Assembly (NCBI RefSeq): GCF_000372725.1
Contig: NW_005200507.1
Coordinates: 277,328-341,327, forward strand
Direction: 5' to 3'
Source: Emiliania huxleyi CCMP1516
Lineage: Eukaryota > Haptophyta > Isochrysidales > Noelaerhabdaceae
DNA: 64,000 bases
A program made the position numbers and the translations under genes. This document shows, piece after piece, positions 31,431 to 41,158 of the stretch. Position 1 is the first letter of the stretch, and every line of letters starts with the position of its first letter. The notes beneath the pieces are model-generated. The model had not been told where the DNA came from and did no database searches. It saw nothing but the letters and a program-made list of their open reading frames with translations.

Positions 31431-31668
31431 AGCTCCGAGTAGAGGGGGCGTTCTGCAGTTAAGGGGAAACCCGGTACACGGAGCCCTCTCGGAGACCCGT
31501 GTTTACTTTACAGCCCTTGCCCTGCGAATGCGCACCCCCCCTAGCTAGGGGTCAGGGCTCTCTAGCCCGTAGCCCGATGCCGATCATCCGGCTCGCTGGG
31601 TGCGCTTCTCAGCTCCCCGGCCCTGGATGTGAGGTTAATGACTGCACTCCAAGTGCTCCAAGTGCGTG
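31431..31668 (-). repeat. R1 repeat
   Basis: Opposite orientation to the 23.45 kb copy: from 'agctccgagtagaggggg' to the nonamer tail 'ctccaagtgctccaagtg'. It is preceded by a fragment repeating the same 'tccgagtaga' edge (about 31391). Confidence 0.8.
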
Positions 31669-31740
31669 CGCCTGAAGACGTGGTGTCGCTCGCAGCTGCA
31701 CGGTCTGTGTGTCGCTCGTGCGTGTCGTCATCATCTGTCC

Positions 31741-31815
31741 AGCGTCCACCCATACCGCGTTGGTGTCCAGTCCGAGCCTGGCTGTTCTTCACCTTTCTAC
31801 CTACCTACCTACCTG
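31741..31815 (+). repeat. R5 repeat with (ctac)n tail
   Basis: Near-identical to 11703-11766, ending in four ctac units (ctacctacctac...). Confidence 0.75.
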
Positions 31816-31859
31816 CACGGTGATCCTGGCTGCCCAAGCACTGTGAGCCGACCGCATAT

Positions 31860-32138
31860 ATGTATTCTAAAAAACGACGTGGAATATTCGCCACAAGCAG
31901 GAGCGGCGGTAGAGCGTGGCGTCGGCGGCGCAGCGTGTCCTCCGCGACGTCGTCGTCGACGACTCGGACGCACGCGTCTCGGAGCGATGCGGAAGATGCG
32001 GGAGAGGAGACGGGAGCGGCCAGCGGAGCTAGCAGCGACGAAAGCGAGGGCGGAGATGTTGCGAGCGGTTCTGCCTCAAGCGAGGATGACATGCTCGCTC
32101 TGTCCGAGTATATACGTGTACCCACGGGTCGAGCCTAG
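31860..32138 (+). CDS. possible small Ser/Asp/Glu-rich protein
   Basis: A 92-codon ORF, MYSKKRRGIFATSRSGG..., with an acidic, low-complexity second half (SSDESEGGDVASGS). AATAAA-type sequences (aataaataaataaa) follow within 20 bp of the stop. It sits between repeats and may be part of one, since the AATAAA-rich flank resembles 21000-21040. No family recognised. Confidence 0.3.
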   Translation: MYSKKRRGIFATSRSGGRAWRRRRSVSSATSSSTTRTHASRSDAEDAGEETGAASGASSDESEGGDVASGSASSEDDMLALSEYIRVPTGRA

Positions 32139-32139
32139 T

Positions 32140-32364
32140 GTCTAATAAATAAATAAATAAAACGGGCACGCCAAACGAGGGGTGGGAGAAGGACAGGGTC
32201 CCCACCTGCACGAGCAGGATCTTGTAAGGACGATCAGGGACACAGGGGAACGGGAGCGGGGAGCGCATCGCGACACGGAGGGGGGCTGGGCAGGGTTCAC
32301 CCACACGACAGTGTCTATCTATCTATCTATCTAGCGTGGGCGTTTTTTCTTATATCTCTACGTC
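32140..32364. repeat. diverged relative of the R2 repeat
   Basis: 'aaaacgggcacgccaaacg', then a G-rich block and 'aggatcttgtaagg', mirrors the order of the reverse-complement R2 repeat ('aaaacggacaagccaaggg' ... 'agggattttaagg') with many differences. A (tcta)n run is at 32312-32333. Confidence 0.45.
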
Positions 32365-33619
32365 ATGGACCTCGCCGAAGCACAGGCTGCCGCCTCCTCG
32401 GAGGGCCTGGTGCTCGTGCGCTGCGCTGGCTGCGCAAGTGGGTTCAAGGGTGTTTACGCGAATGGAGGCGGATATCGAGGCTGCTACCAGGACCAGAGTT
32501 CCAGGCCAAGGGGCACAAGGAAGCTTCCGACGGTGGGATCCGCCGTCGAAGCCGCGCTCCAGCTCTCGCGGAAGCTCCGCTGGACGGCTGCCTGCACGTG
32601 CCGTGTCTGCGCACCGCCGCCGCCGTCACCGGCGGCACGGGACGAGGCCACTGTTGTTGCTGCAGCCACGCAGGCAGGCCTCACGCTCGCAAGCTCGGAG
32701 GGTGAGACCGGCTAGAGGGGTGTATACCTCGATACCCGCCTCCATTCGCCGCGCTACACCGTGGACCGAAGGGCTCTCGCTGAGTTTCAACTCGACCAGC
32801 CGCCGGTCTCCTTTGTGACAGCTCACGAAGCCGTTTTTGGGTGGCCGAGCAGCTCGGCCCTGAGAGGTCGGCCGACTTTGCGGCGGGCCGTGCCACGTGG
32901 TCCCAGGACGAGATGGTCGACGCGTTGCTGCAGACCGCCGATGGCCGGGCCTTTGGCGGCAGGGAGGCAAAGTCTCTCTTCGGTGGCTTCCTCTGTGACT
33001 CCTGCGCACGCAAGCCCGCGGGCGAGGGTTGCGGGCTCCTCTTTCGCTCTGCGCACGCGGCGCGCCTCCATGGGCAGCGGAGGAGGCTGCGTGGGAGGGC
33101 GACGAGCAGGCCTCGTGGTTTGACATCCACCCTCACCGCGGGCCAGGCGGCCGGTTGATCCCCAGCGGCACCTACCACTGCACGCACCGCACCTCCGACG
33201 GCACCTGCTGCGCCTTCGCGCTCGAGGGGATACCTCTGTACGGCAACTTCGAGCACTGCATGTACTACAAGTTCGGGGAGCCGGCGCTCGCCATGACGCG
33301 GGAGATGGAGGCCCACGAGAAGTCGCACCTCAAGGAGATGCCACTGACGCGCGAGGAGTGCGACGAGGCCTGCTTCAACCTCACGTGTCAGGGCTACGAG
33401 CGCATGTACGAGCTGGAGGTGGCCGACAACGAGTCGGGCTTCGCGGGTGTGTGGGTTCACCGAGCAGGCAAGAAGCGCTACCATGTTGGAGAGGCGTCTG
33501 GCACCTTTGCCACCGCGCACGAGGCCGCCCTCGCCCGCGCAAAGGCGCGCACCAAGGCTCGGCAGCAGCAGGCACAACACGAGGTGCGCTCGTCGCGCGA
33601 GGCCACTCGCGTGCCCTGA
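32365..33619 (+). pseudogene. broken AP2-like repeat protein gene
   Basis: The first 117 codons encode an AP2-like unit (GFKGVYANGGGYRGCYQD). A TAG at 32713-32715 falls exactly where the next unit should read GF-RGVY, and the frame continues past it as RGVYLDTRLHSPRYTVD ... SFVTAHEA. Frame shifts are then needed near 32838 (to VAEQLGPERSADF) and near 33070 (to WFDIHPHRGPGG, GTYHCTHRTSDGTCC). The end holds a good third unit (SGFAGVWVHRAGKKRYHV ... FATAHEAALARA). One nonsense and two frameshifts make this a pseudogene unless unusual splicing bridges them. It is related to the intact AP2 gene at 35.9 kb. Confidence 0.7.
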
Positions 33620-34059
33620 GCGGCCTCGCCGGCAACGCGTGGGGCTTAGCGTCCGTGTACTGTGCCGGCCGGCCGCGTGTCTCAGCGCAAGGGGGTGGGG
33701 GTCGGGGAGGCACCACCCTAACCGAGTCTGTCTTTCTAGTCGTGGCCGCCTATTAGCGCCAGTGTGTCCCGACACTCGCGGGGGGAACCTACATCTGTCT
33801 ATGCCTCCACTCATTGTAACACTCGAGTGCCCGTTCTTTCGTCCCAGGCGCGTGAGGAGAAGCGCAGCGTAGAGAGAAAAACCGCCGTCGCGGAAAACTG
33901 TCGCTCCGCTCTCGAGAGAGAAATAATTGGTTTGCTCATCTTCGGTGTGCGTGTGAAAGAAGGATCTGCTTCACGTATTTAGATAGTTTGTTTAGGATTA
34001 TTTCTTCCTCGTTCAGATCTTGCCCGCCGCCCAATCGGTGAACTTTTACTGTCCCCATC
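33620..34059. other. gap between two broken genes
   Basis: No supported gene. Mixed composition; an AT-rich patch at 33905-34010. Confidence 0.4.
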
Positions 34060-34754
34060 TTAAAGTACGGACGTTGCCAAGAGGGCAGCCGACGAGTGGG
34101 GGCACGCTGCGCTCCCACATGACGGCAGAAGGACGCGGCGCGCCCGCCCGACGTCGCCGTCCGACGCACGCCTGCCAGCCGCCACACACGCTCGCAACGC
34201 ACGCCCTCGCGGTGCGCATCGCCCTGGGCAGTCCCTGGCCCGAGCCCGGCGGCCGACGAGCCGTCGGTGGAGGAGGCACCAGCCTCTGAGGTGGGAGGCG
34301 AGGGAGGCCGACGCGCGCCATTGAGGCGGCGGCGACGCAAACCATTGCGCGGGCGGCAGCGGCGCAGCGAAAGCCAACCCGTACAACACGGCCCCCTGGG
34401 GCACAGGCACAGCCACTGCGTGCGGTGCCGGCTGGCTGCAGCGCAGCTGCCCCCAGTTGAGCTCGGGGCACAGGTTCTTGCGCTGGGCCTTGCGAGCGGC
34501 CCCCGCACGGCCGTACTTGGCGTCCTCCTGATGGAGCGCCTTCAGCAGCTTTTTCCATTCTTTGGTATACAGCGGGTCGTCGCGGACTTCGAGGTGGGAT
34601 CTCGTTGGCGTCGGGGGAAAGCCGACCGAGCCCCCATCTCGGTGCACCCAGTAGGCGAAGCCAGCCTGTGGCAAGACGTGCTGCGGTGCCACCCTTTCTC
34701 TTCCCGCAGCCAGCGGAGCCGTTCCTTAGCCGTCTTATCGGCGGGCCCAGACAT
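34060..34754 (-). pseudogene. hypothetical protein gene with a frameshift
   Basis: It starts MSGPADKTAKERLRWLREEK (Met 34754). The coding signal then moves to another frame within ~25 codons and continues FAYWVHRDGGSVGFPPTP, DPLYTKEWKKLLKALHQED and NLCPELNWGQLRCS. No splice pair that repairs the frame is visible, so there is probably a one-base indel. After about 34390 the sequence becomes low-complexity. No family recognised; it lies between the two AP2-type loci. Confidence 0.4.
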
Positions 34755-34839
34755 CGCGGAGGCGGCCACTGGGACGGCGGAGGCCACCCACGAGGGGGCC
34801 GGAGCAGAGCGATCCCGATGGACGGCCGTCCCTAGGTAA

Positions 34840-35238
34840 ACTTACAAGCTCAGAGGACGCACGCACGCACAAACGGCCCGTAACAACGCAATCCGGATGC
34901 GGCCCGCTATCTAATAAAGCTCGGGTTTCTTTGCCGCGTTCACTTCTTTAGGACCTGAGGCAGGTTTCTTTGCGTTTGTTTCTTTAGGACTTGTGTTGGT
35001 TGCCTTGGGCACGTGAGTGTTGTGTGAGACGGGTTGTAACACTTAGGACTCCGATCCCATCAATACCCAGCGATGTGGTGATGGCGGAAGACACACGCCC
35101 GCTCTCGAGGTCTCTCGGAGCAAGCCCCCCCCCCCCCCCGGTCCATCGCTTGGAGCAATCGATTGGACAAGGACCAGGAGACCTCGCCGAAACCCTGGGG
35201 TCGGGGCGCGTCTGCGTTAGAAAACACCCGAGTTAGAC
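34840..35238. other. gap, no gene seen
   Basis: Contains imperfectly duplicated 'ggtttctttg...tctttaggac' (about 34924 and 34966) and a C run at 35128-35139. Confidence 0.4.
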
Positions 35239-35445
35239 TTGGCACTTGGAGCACTTGGAGTGCAGTCATCAACCGCACATCCAGGGCCGGGGAGCTAAGA
35301 AGCGCACCCAGCGGGCCGGATGATTGGCATCGGGTTGCGGGCAAGAGAGCCCTAGCCCCGGGGGTGCGCGTTCGCAGGGAAAGGGCCGTAAAGTAAACAC
35401 GGGTTTCCCCTTAACTGCAGAACGCCCCCTCTACTCGGAGCTAAC
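35239..35445 (+). repeat. R1 repeat upstream of the AP2 gene
   Basis: Same unit as 23449-23690 with a deletion of about 25 bp near the 'cacgggtttcc' junction. The following 35455-35700 resembles the sequence after the 23.45 kb copy, so the repeated block may be near 450 bp. Confidence 0.8.
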
Positions 35446-35892
35446 GGACACACAACACTGTACTCCACGTACGTACACGGATACGCCTCATGTGCGCCCG
35501 CCCGACTCCGGTCCCAGAGTCCCTTCCTTCGCCTGTCGGGGCGAGCCCTCGGCTCGTCCCTGTCCCTTGCTCGCCTTCCGGGCGTTACCAGACTGCCTCT
35601 GCAGTCGTTTCTGATGCCTCTTCCTCGGCTGTGGCCTCGACTCCGCTTCGCCTTCGACTGGTACCGCAGCCTCCGAGAGCGTGTTAACCGTTTTTCTTAT
35701 CCTAATTCTCATCCTGAGCGTGACTTGCTCCTTGCGAGCCGCCAACCGCCTTGCAGGCCGATCGGTACCGCAATGGCGCCGCTCCGACTTCCTCTTGACC
35801 CGCCACCACCACCCTGCATCTTGCCGCAGAAAGGAACAGCGGCCATTCCCGAGCTGTTGCTGCCGCCTCCATACCCGCCGTCGCCGCCCACA

Positions 35893-37230
35893 ATGGACGA
35901 TCGCGCCATCGGCGGGGCCTGGCACAAGCCCACCGTCGAGCGTACGGCGGAAGCTGCCCGCAATGCGGCTGCGGCCGAGGGCCTCACCCTCGTGCGGGGC
36001 GGCACCGGTGCCTCTGGCTTTCTTTGCGTCGTCGCGAGCAAAGGCCTGTACAAGGCGACCTTCATGCGTGAGGACAAACGGATCCACCTCGGAACCTTTG
36101 AGTGCGCCGAGGCGGCGTCGCTCGCGGTTGCTCGCAACTTTCCAGAGGTGCTCGCTGAAGCCTCGGCCAAGGCGGCGGCCAAGGCGGCCAAGGAGACTCG
36201 TCCAGGCCTGAGCCTGAAGGACGTTGAGCGCACCGCCGCGGCGGAGGGGCTGGTGCTCTGGCGCGACTCACAGTCCAAGACCGGGTTCAAGGGCGTGTAC
36301 AGAGAGAAGCCGCCCGACCGGAAGAAGGTTCGCTTCAAGGCGGAACTCAGAGGAGAGGGAACCGGCGACCACGTGAGCCGGAAGGTCGGCTACTTTGCGA
36401 CTGCGCACGAGGCTGCTCTCGCCATCGCGCGCAGGCTCGGCCCGGAGGAGGCTGCGGCGCGTGTCAACGGCCCGAAGCGAAACCAGGCGGGGTGGGTCTG
36501 GAAGGCGGCGAACGAGCTGAGCGCGATCGAGGCCATGGCGCAGGCCGCGGAGGAGGGCCTCACCCTGCTGCCAGCGGACGGCAGCGGCTCAAAGTTTTGG
36601 GCGGTGAAGCGGACTCCGGCACAGACGGCTCCGCGTTGGCACGTGCAGGTGCCGGTCGGGGTGGCTTACGCGCGCGAGCATCTCGCTGGGACATCGGCCA
36701 GCGTGTGCGGCACCCTCCACCTGGGCTCCTTTGCCAGCGAGGAGGCTGGAGCTCTTGCGCTGGCCCGGCGTCTGCGAGACGACTCTCCGCTGCACGCCCA
36801 CGTGATGGCGCTGCGCAAGCGGCCGCGCGAGCGGCGGGACACCGCGCAAGGGCGGCGTCCCGGGCAGGTGGAATGCGACGGCGCCGAGGTGGACACGAGG
36901 CTTTGGTCAGGCGCCTACGAGGCCGGGTGGCGCGTGCGCTCTCCCTCAGCCGCTGCGGCAAAGCGCGGCCATTGGCGCTACGTGAGCCCTGGAGGCATGA
37001 TCCACCGCACTCGCGCTGCCGCAGCCGTGGCGAGCGAGGATGCGCGCAAGCGCCAGCGGACCGAGCGCAGCGATGATGAGGACAACGCGATGCTGGCCGT
37101 TGAGGCTAGCATGGTGGAGGCGTGGAGCGATGATGACGACGAGGCAGAGGTACTGGAGTCCAAGCTGGCGCTCCCGTGCCTGTCTGACGCTCTTGCAGCG
37201 CACCTGCTCTACACAATCTCAGCCGCCTGA
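35893..37230 (+). CDS. AP2/ERF-like repeat protein, intact
   Basis: 445 residues from Met 35893 (MDDRAIGGAWHKPTVERTAE). An in-frame extension to 35614 exists but is Pro-rich and repeat-derived. Three AP2-like units are separated by helical linkers: SGFLCVVASKGLYKATFM, then TGFKGVYREKPPDRKKVRFK ... YFATAHEAALAIARR, then KFWAVKRTPAQTAPRWHVQV ... LGSFASEEAGALALARR. The middle one is the best conserved (GxKGVY, ATAHEAA). The C terminus has a basic KRQR patch and acidic stretches (SDDEDN, SDDDDEAE), as in nuclear regulators. Probably a DNA-binding protein; the target is unknown. Single exon. Confidence 0.8.
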   Translation: MDDRAIGGAWHKPTVERTAEAARNAAAAEGLTLVRGGTGASGFLCVVASKGLYKATFMREDKRIHLGTFECAEAASLAVARNFPEVLAEASAKAAAKAAKETRPGLSLKDVERTAAAEGLVLWRDSQSKTGFKGVYREKPPDRKKVRFKAELRGEGTGDHVSRKVGYFATAHEAALAIARRLGPEEAAARVNGPKRNQAGWVWKAANELSAIEAMAQAAEEGLTLLPADGSGSKFWAVKRTPAQTAPRWHVQVPVGVAYAREHLAGTSASVCGTLHLGSFASEEAGALALARRLRDDSPLHAHVMALRKRPRERRDTAQGRRPGQVECDGAEVDTRLWSGAYEAGWRVRSPSAAAAKRGHWRYVSPGGMIHRTRAAAAVASEDARKRQRTERSDDEDNAMLAVEASMVEAWSDDDDEAEVLESKLALPCLSDALAAHLLYTISAA

Positions 37231-37495
37231 CACCGCTGTGAAAGGCGCTGTCTACCTGCTGCGCAGCGAGTCCGCATGTTCTCTTGCTCTCCTTCCGATT
37301 GGCGTTGTCGCTCTGCGCTTTGCGATATGACCGTGTGCGTGGGCGCATAGACACGCGCCCGAAGCACAGATCGAAGCCCCGTGAAGCCCACTACGGGTAT
37401 CCGATGGAAAGCAGAAAAGGTCATCTGCGCCCCGATAATTTACAAACCGTGTTCAGCTCACACGTCGTAAACACACCTCTCACACTCCACTGCTT
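37231..37495. other. short convergent interval
   Basis: Between the AP2 gene stop and the dynein relic stop. Nothing recognised. Confidence 0.4.
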
Positions 37496-38989
37496 TCAGT
37501 ACGTCAGTGTCGTGAAAAGCGCGACTGCACGGCCTATCCAGTGCGCGCTGAAGGTCTCTGCGTATCTGCTGAACGTACCCGAGCACGGTTTGTCCGAAGG
37601 GAGCTCTATCATCAGCACAAAGTTGGTGGAGTGGCCGGTGGTGGAGAGCGTGCCGGCGCGTGTCGTAGTCTTGTAGAGCGGGCACGAGTAGACGCCGGAG
37701 GTGGGCGGCTTGCGGTCCACCTCGGGCTTCAACCATAGCATGGGGAAGACCGAGTAGAGCTCCTTTGGCCGGGCCTCGGCCAGCAAGCAGGCGTCCGGGT
37801 CCCAGACAGCTCCCTCTAGGAACATACCAAAGACGTAGCAGCCATCCTCGGGCGCCTCCGCCACGCTGTTTGGCTCCTGCGCCATCACGTGGAACGCAAA
37901 CGAGACGGTGTCGATGGCGACCTTGTGCTTTCGCGCATAGTTCTGCAGCGTCCCCGTCAAGAAGGCCTGCGGGAAGAAGAAGCCAGAGATCCAGTACGCC
38001 GGGGGCGGCCCTCCACGGTCCCACGACTGCAAGAACTCGATACGACGCGCCAAGTCGTCGACCCACGCCGCGAGCGGCTTGAGCGAGGGGTATGCCACCT
38101 TGGCCCACATCGCCGGGACCTGGTTGCTATAGAGCGACGTCGCCATCGCCTCCAGCTCAGCGCTCATCACGATGAGCCCCTTGAGGGCCTTGAGCAGGTC
38201 GGCGAGCGACTTGTTGTACACGCGGATCAGGCGGTTGTAGCGGATGCACTCCTGGGAGAGCACCGTATTCATCGACTGCTCGTACGAGAGCGGGTACCGC
38301 GCCGCGATCTCGTCCATCGGAAACGGCTTCAGGTCGCGCGCCTGCAAGCCTGCCGCAACCTCGGCAATCACCTCCTCGCGCGACTTGCCGCCTCCGGTCG
38401 ACACCTTTGGCTGCAGGGAGAGCATAATGTCGCAGAGCTCCTGCGTCTCGTTCTGCGCGCAGGTGATGTCGGCGTTGGCGTGGAGGCCAAACACGTTGGG
38501 GTGAGGGTTCAGCGGGAAGTCGCCGATGCTCTCGAGGTAGCCAGCGACGCTCGTGTCAGCAGGTGACGCGTAGCAATCGCTGCCGGGGGCGAGCATGAAG
38601 GTGTCCGACATGATACCCTCGTTGACGATGCTCATCAGCGTCGTGAGGACGCACCGGCGGTCCCAGTCATCGGTGATGCGCCCACCGTAATTGATGTGAC
38701 CAAAGAGGTTCACCAGCACCTGGTACGGCACCTCGTCGTACTTTGCCAGGTAGGTCTCCAGCTGCAACATGCAGCACTTGAGATCGCCCGCAGTGAACTC
38801 GTACCGGATGTTGAAGCCGAGGGCGCCGAAGCGGCGCCGATCCTGCAGCAGAGCGTGGAAGAAGCAGAGGCCGTAGAGGAGCTTCTTGAACTGTGGCGCC
38901 TTCGGGTGCGCGTCGAGGTAGGGGTCCGTGATGTTGTTGTACGAACCCTTCATGTTCATCTTGATGCCGCGCGGAGGCTCAATGGTCAT
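37496..38989 (-). pseudogene. C-terminal third of an axonemal dynein heavy chain motor, truncated relic
   Basis: An open 497-codon frame starts at MTIEPPRGIKMNMKGSYNNI, the AAA5/AAA6 boundary signature of dynein heavy chains (EPPxGxxxN), and runs to the usual C-terminal end: LLYGLCFFHALLQDRRRFG, GHINYGGRITDDWDRR, PPPAYWISGFFFPQAFLTG, CPLYKTTTRAGTLSTTGHST. It closes with a 14-residue insertion between DKP and HW relative to the family, then TTLTY. A complete chain has over 4000 residues; everything from the tail through AAA5 is missing except a linker scrap just upstream. The frame is undamaged, so the truncation may be recent. Confidence 0.85.
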
Positions 38990-38996
38990 CTACCCG

Positions 38997-39121
38997 ACTC
39001 GCGGTACGGCACCACTTCGAGCTCCACGCCCTTCCACTCCGCCTCCATCTTGTCCATGGCGGTCTCGATAGCGTACTCCTTGGATGCCGACTCCACCACA
39101 CAGTCGAACAGCTCCGCCTCT
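38997..39121 (-). pseudogene. dynein heavy chain linker fragment, out of order beside the C-terminal piece
   Basis: In minus sense this encodes EAELFDCVVESASKEYAIET then MDKMEAEWKGVELEVVPYRE, which matches the linker (DHC_N2) region that normally lies thousands of residues before AAA6. It ends in a stop about 4 nt before the C-terminal fragment starts. Upstream it is cut off by an R2 repeat tail. A large internal deletion is the simplest explanation. Confidence 0.75.
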
Positions 39122-39234
39122 TAAGAAAGAAAGAAAGAAAACAGACAACCCAAGGGAGGGATGGGAGGACGGCACGCCGCCACCACACAGGGATTTTAAG
39201 GAGAGGTGTGTGGTGCGCTAGCCGTCGCCCACCC
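39122..39234 (-). repeat. R2 3'-end repeat copy
   Basis: Minus-oriented copy with a (gaaa)n tail that directly adjoins the dynein linker fragment, and the shared 'ggtgggcgacggctagc' end near 39215-39234. Confidence 0.8.
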
Positions 39235-39293
39235 TAGCTCCGCCTCTTCACAACATTAAAAAAAAGCGGGAGAATTTTTTCCCTCTTGGTGCG

Positions 39294-40762
39294 ATGGCCT
39301 CCTCAGCTTCCGAGCCCGTGTGCCCGGTACGAGAGAAGGTCGCGGTCCTCTCAGACAAGGTGGTGGACTCCAACCCGTACTCGCGCCTGATGGCTCTGAA
39401 GAAGATGGGTGCGCGGCAGCGGCGCCTCGCCAGCAGCGACTGTGACCGTGACTCACCTCACGTTGCACACGGCGCCCGCGCAGGTGTGGTGAAGAACTAC
39501 GACGAGATCCGACACAAGACGGTGGTGGTGGTTGGCGTGGGTGGTGTCGGCTCAGTCGCCGCCGAGATGCTCGTGCGGTGCGGCGTCGGCAAACTGCTCA
39601 TCTTTGACTATGACAAGGTCGAGCTCGCAAACATGAACCGGCTCTTCTACACACCCGACCAGTGCGGGCTGAGCAAGGTGGCCGCGGCGAAGAAGTCGCT
39701 CTCCTTCATCAACCCGGATGTCGAGATTGAGGACTACAACTACAACATCACGACGATGGACAACTTTGAGCACCTGATGGGGCGCATCTCGAACGGCGCC
39801 CTCGGCGGCGGCGCCGTCGACCTCGTGCTCTCGTGCGTCGACAACTTCGCCGCGCGCATGTCCATCAACCAGGCCTGCAACGAGCTCGGGCAGACGTGGT
39901 TCGAGTCTGGCGTCTCCGAGGACGCCGTCTCGGGCCACATCCAGCTCCTCAAGCCGGGCGAGCTCGCGTGCTTCGAGTGCGCGCCGCCCCTCATCGTCGC
40001 GTCGGGCGAGGACGAGAAGACGCTGAAGCGCGAGGGCGTGTGCGCCGCCTCCCTCCCCACCACCATGGGCATCGTCGCTGGCTTCCTGGTCCAGAACGCG
40101 CTCAAGTACCTCCTCGGCTTCGGCGACGTCTCGCGCTACCTCGGCACGCCACCTACCAACCTGCCACGCCACCCACGCCACCCCACACACCCCACGCACC
40201 ACGCACCACGCACCATGCACCACGCACCACGCACCCCGCCAGCCCCCCGCCAGCCCCCCGCCAGTTTCCCGCCAGCCCCGCCTGCCACGCCACGCGCACC
40301 GCGCCTCCCTCGCCGCCCCTCCCCTCGCCGCCTCTCCCCGAGCCGTGCCCCGCACCCGCAGGCTACTCCGCGCTGCGCGACCACTTCCCGACGATGGCAC
40401 TCCGGCCAAACCCGGACTGCGCCTCCAGCTGGTGCCGCAGGCGCCAGGCCGAGTACGCGGCAAAGGCGCCCGAGCGGGAGGCTGCCGCCGCCGCTGCCGC
40501 CGCCGCCGAGGCGGAGGCCGCCGCGATCGCTGGCGCGGCGCTCCTCCACGAGACAAACGAGTGGGGCATTGAGGTGGGGGGCGACGACGGCGAGGAGGAG
40601 GCTGCGGCCCCTGCGGGACCAGCAGCCGCGCCGCCGCCGGCCGCGCCGCCGCCGGCCGCGCCGCCGCCAGCTGCGCCGAGCGCCGCGCCCGCAGCAGAGG
40701 CCGCCTCGGACGGCGTCGACTTGTCTGACCTGATGGCGCAGCTCAAGGGCGTGCAGAGCTGA
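39294..40762 (+). CDS. UBA5: UBA5, UFM1-activating (E1) enzyme
   Basis: Three exons, 39294-39408, 39484-40143 and 40362-40762, give 391 residues. UBA5 adenylates UFM1 and passes it to UFC1 in the ufmylation pathway. Family landmarks: [20 protein letters not shown] across intron 1, [17 protein letters not shown] (nucleotide binding), [43 protein letters not shown], and [15 protein letters not shown] with the catalytic Cys at about residue 225. After the second (GC-AG) intron come [18 protein letters not shown], the UFM1-interacting NEWGIEV, an Ala/Pro linker and the UFC1-binding end [12 protein letters not shown]. All functional segments are present. Confidence 0.96.
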
Positions 40763-41158
40763 GGGCGCGGCTCGCGCACAGGGGCGCGAGTGGAAACGGA
40801 CGGATGGCGGCGGAGGCTGTGCGAGCCGGCAGCCATCCCGTCCATCCGTGGCGCAGGGTCGGCGTGCGAGAGCTGCGAGCCGCTCGCCCGTGTCCGCGTG
40901 CCGCGAGTGTCGTCGACTCATTTCGAGTAAGAAGTAAAACTTTCGGCGCTCTCCGCTTACCGATTTACCATGCGACTGTCTATAGCGTCGCAAGTCGGCG
41001 GGGGCTACTATAGTTCCGAGACACAAAGCCGGCGTATTTCTCTGCTTGCACCTCGCCGACGCGCCTCTGCCGCCGACGCCGGCGCCTGCGTGCCGACGCC
41101 TGCCAGGTGCCGACGCGCCTGAGCCGACGCGCCCGAGCCGACGCGCCTGAGCCTCATC
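40763..41158. other. intergenic, promoter side of the dioxygenase gene
   Basis: 41062-41155 contains degenerate tandem copies of 'cgacgcgcctgagc'. No gene. Confidence 0.5.
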
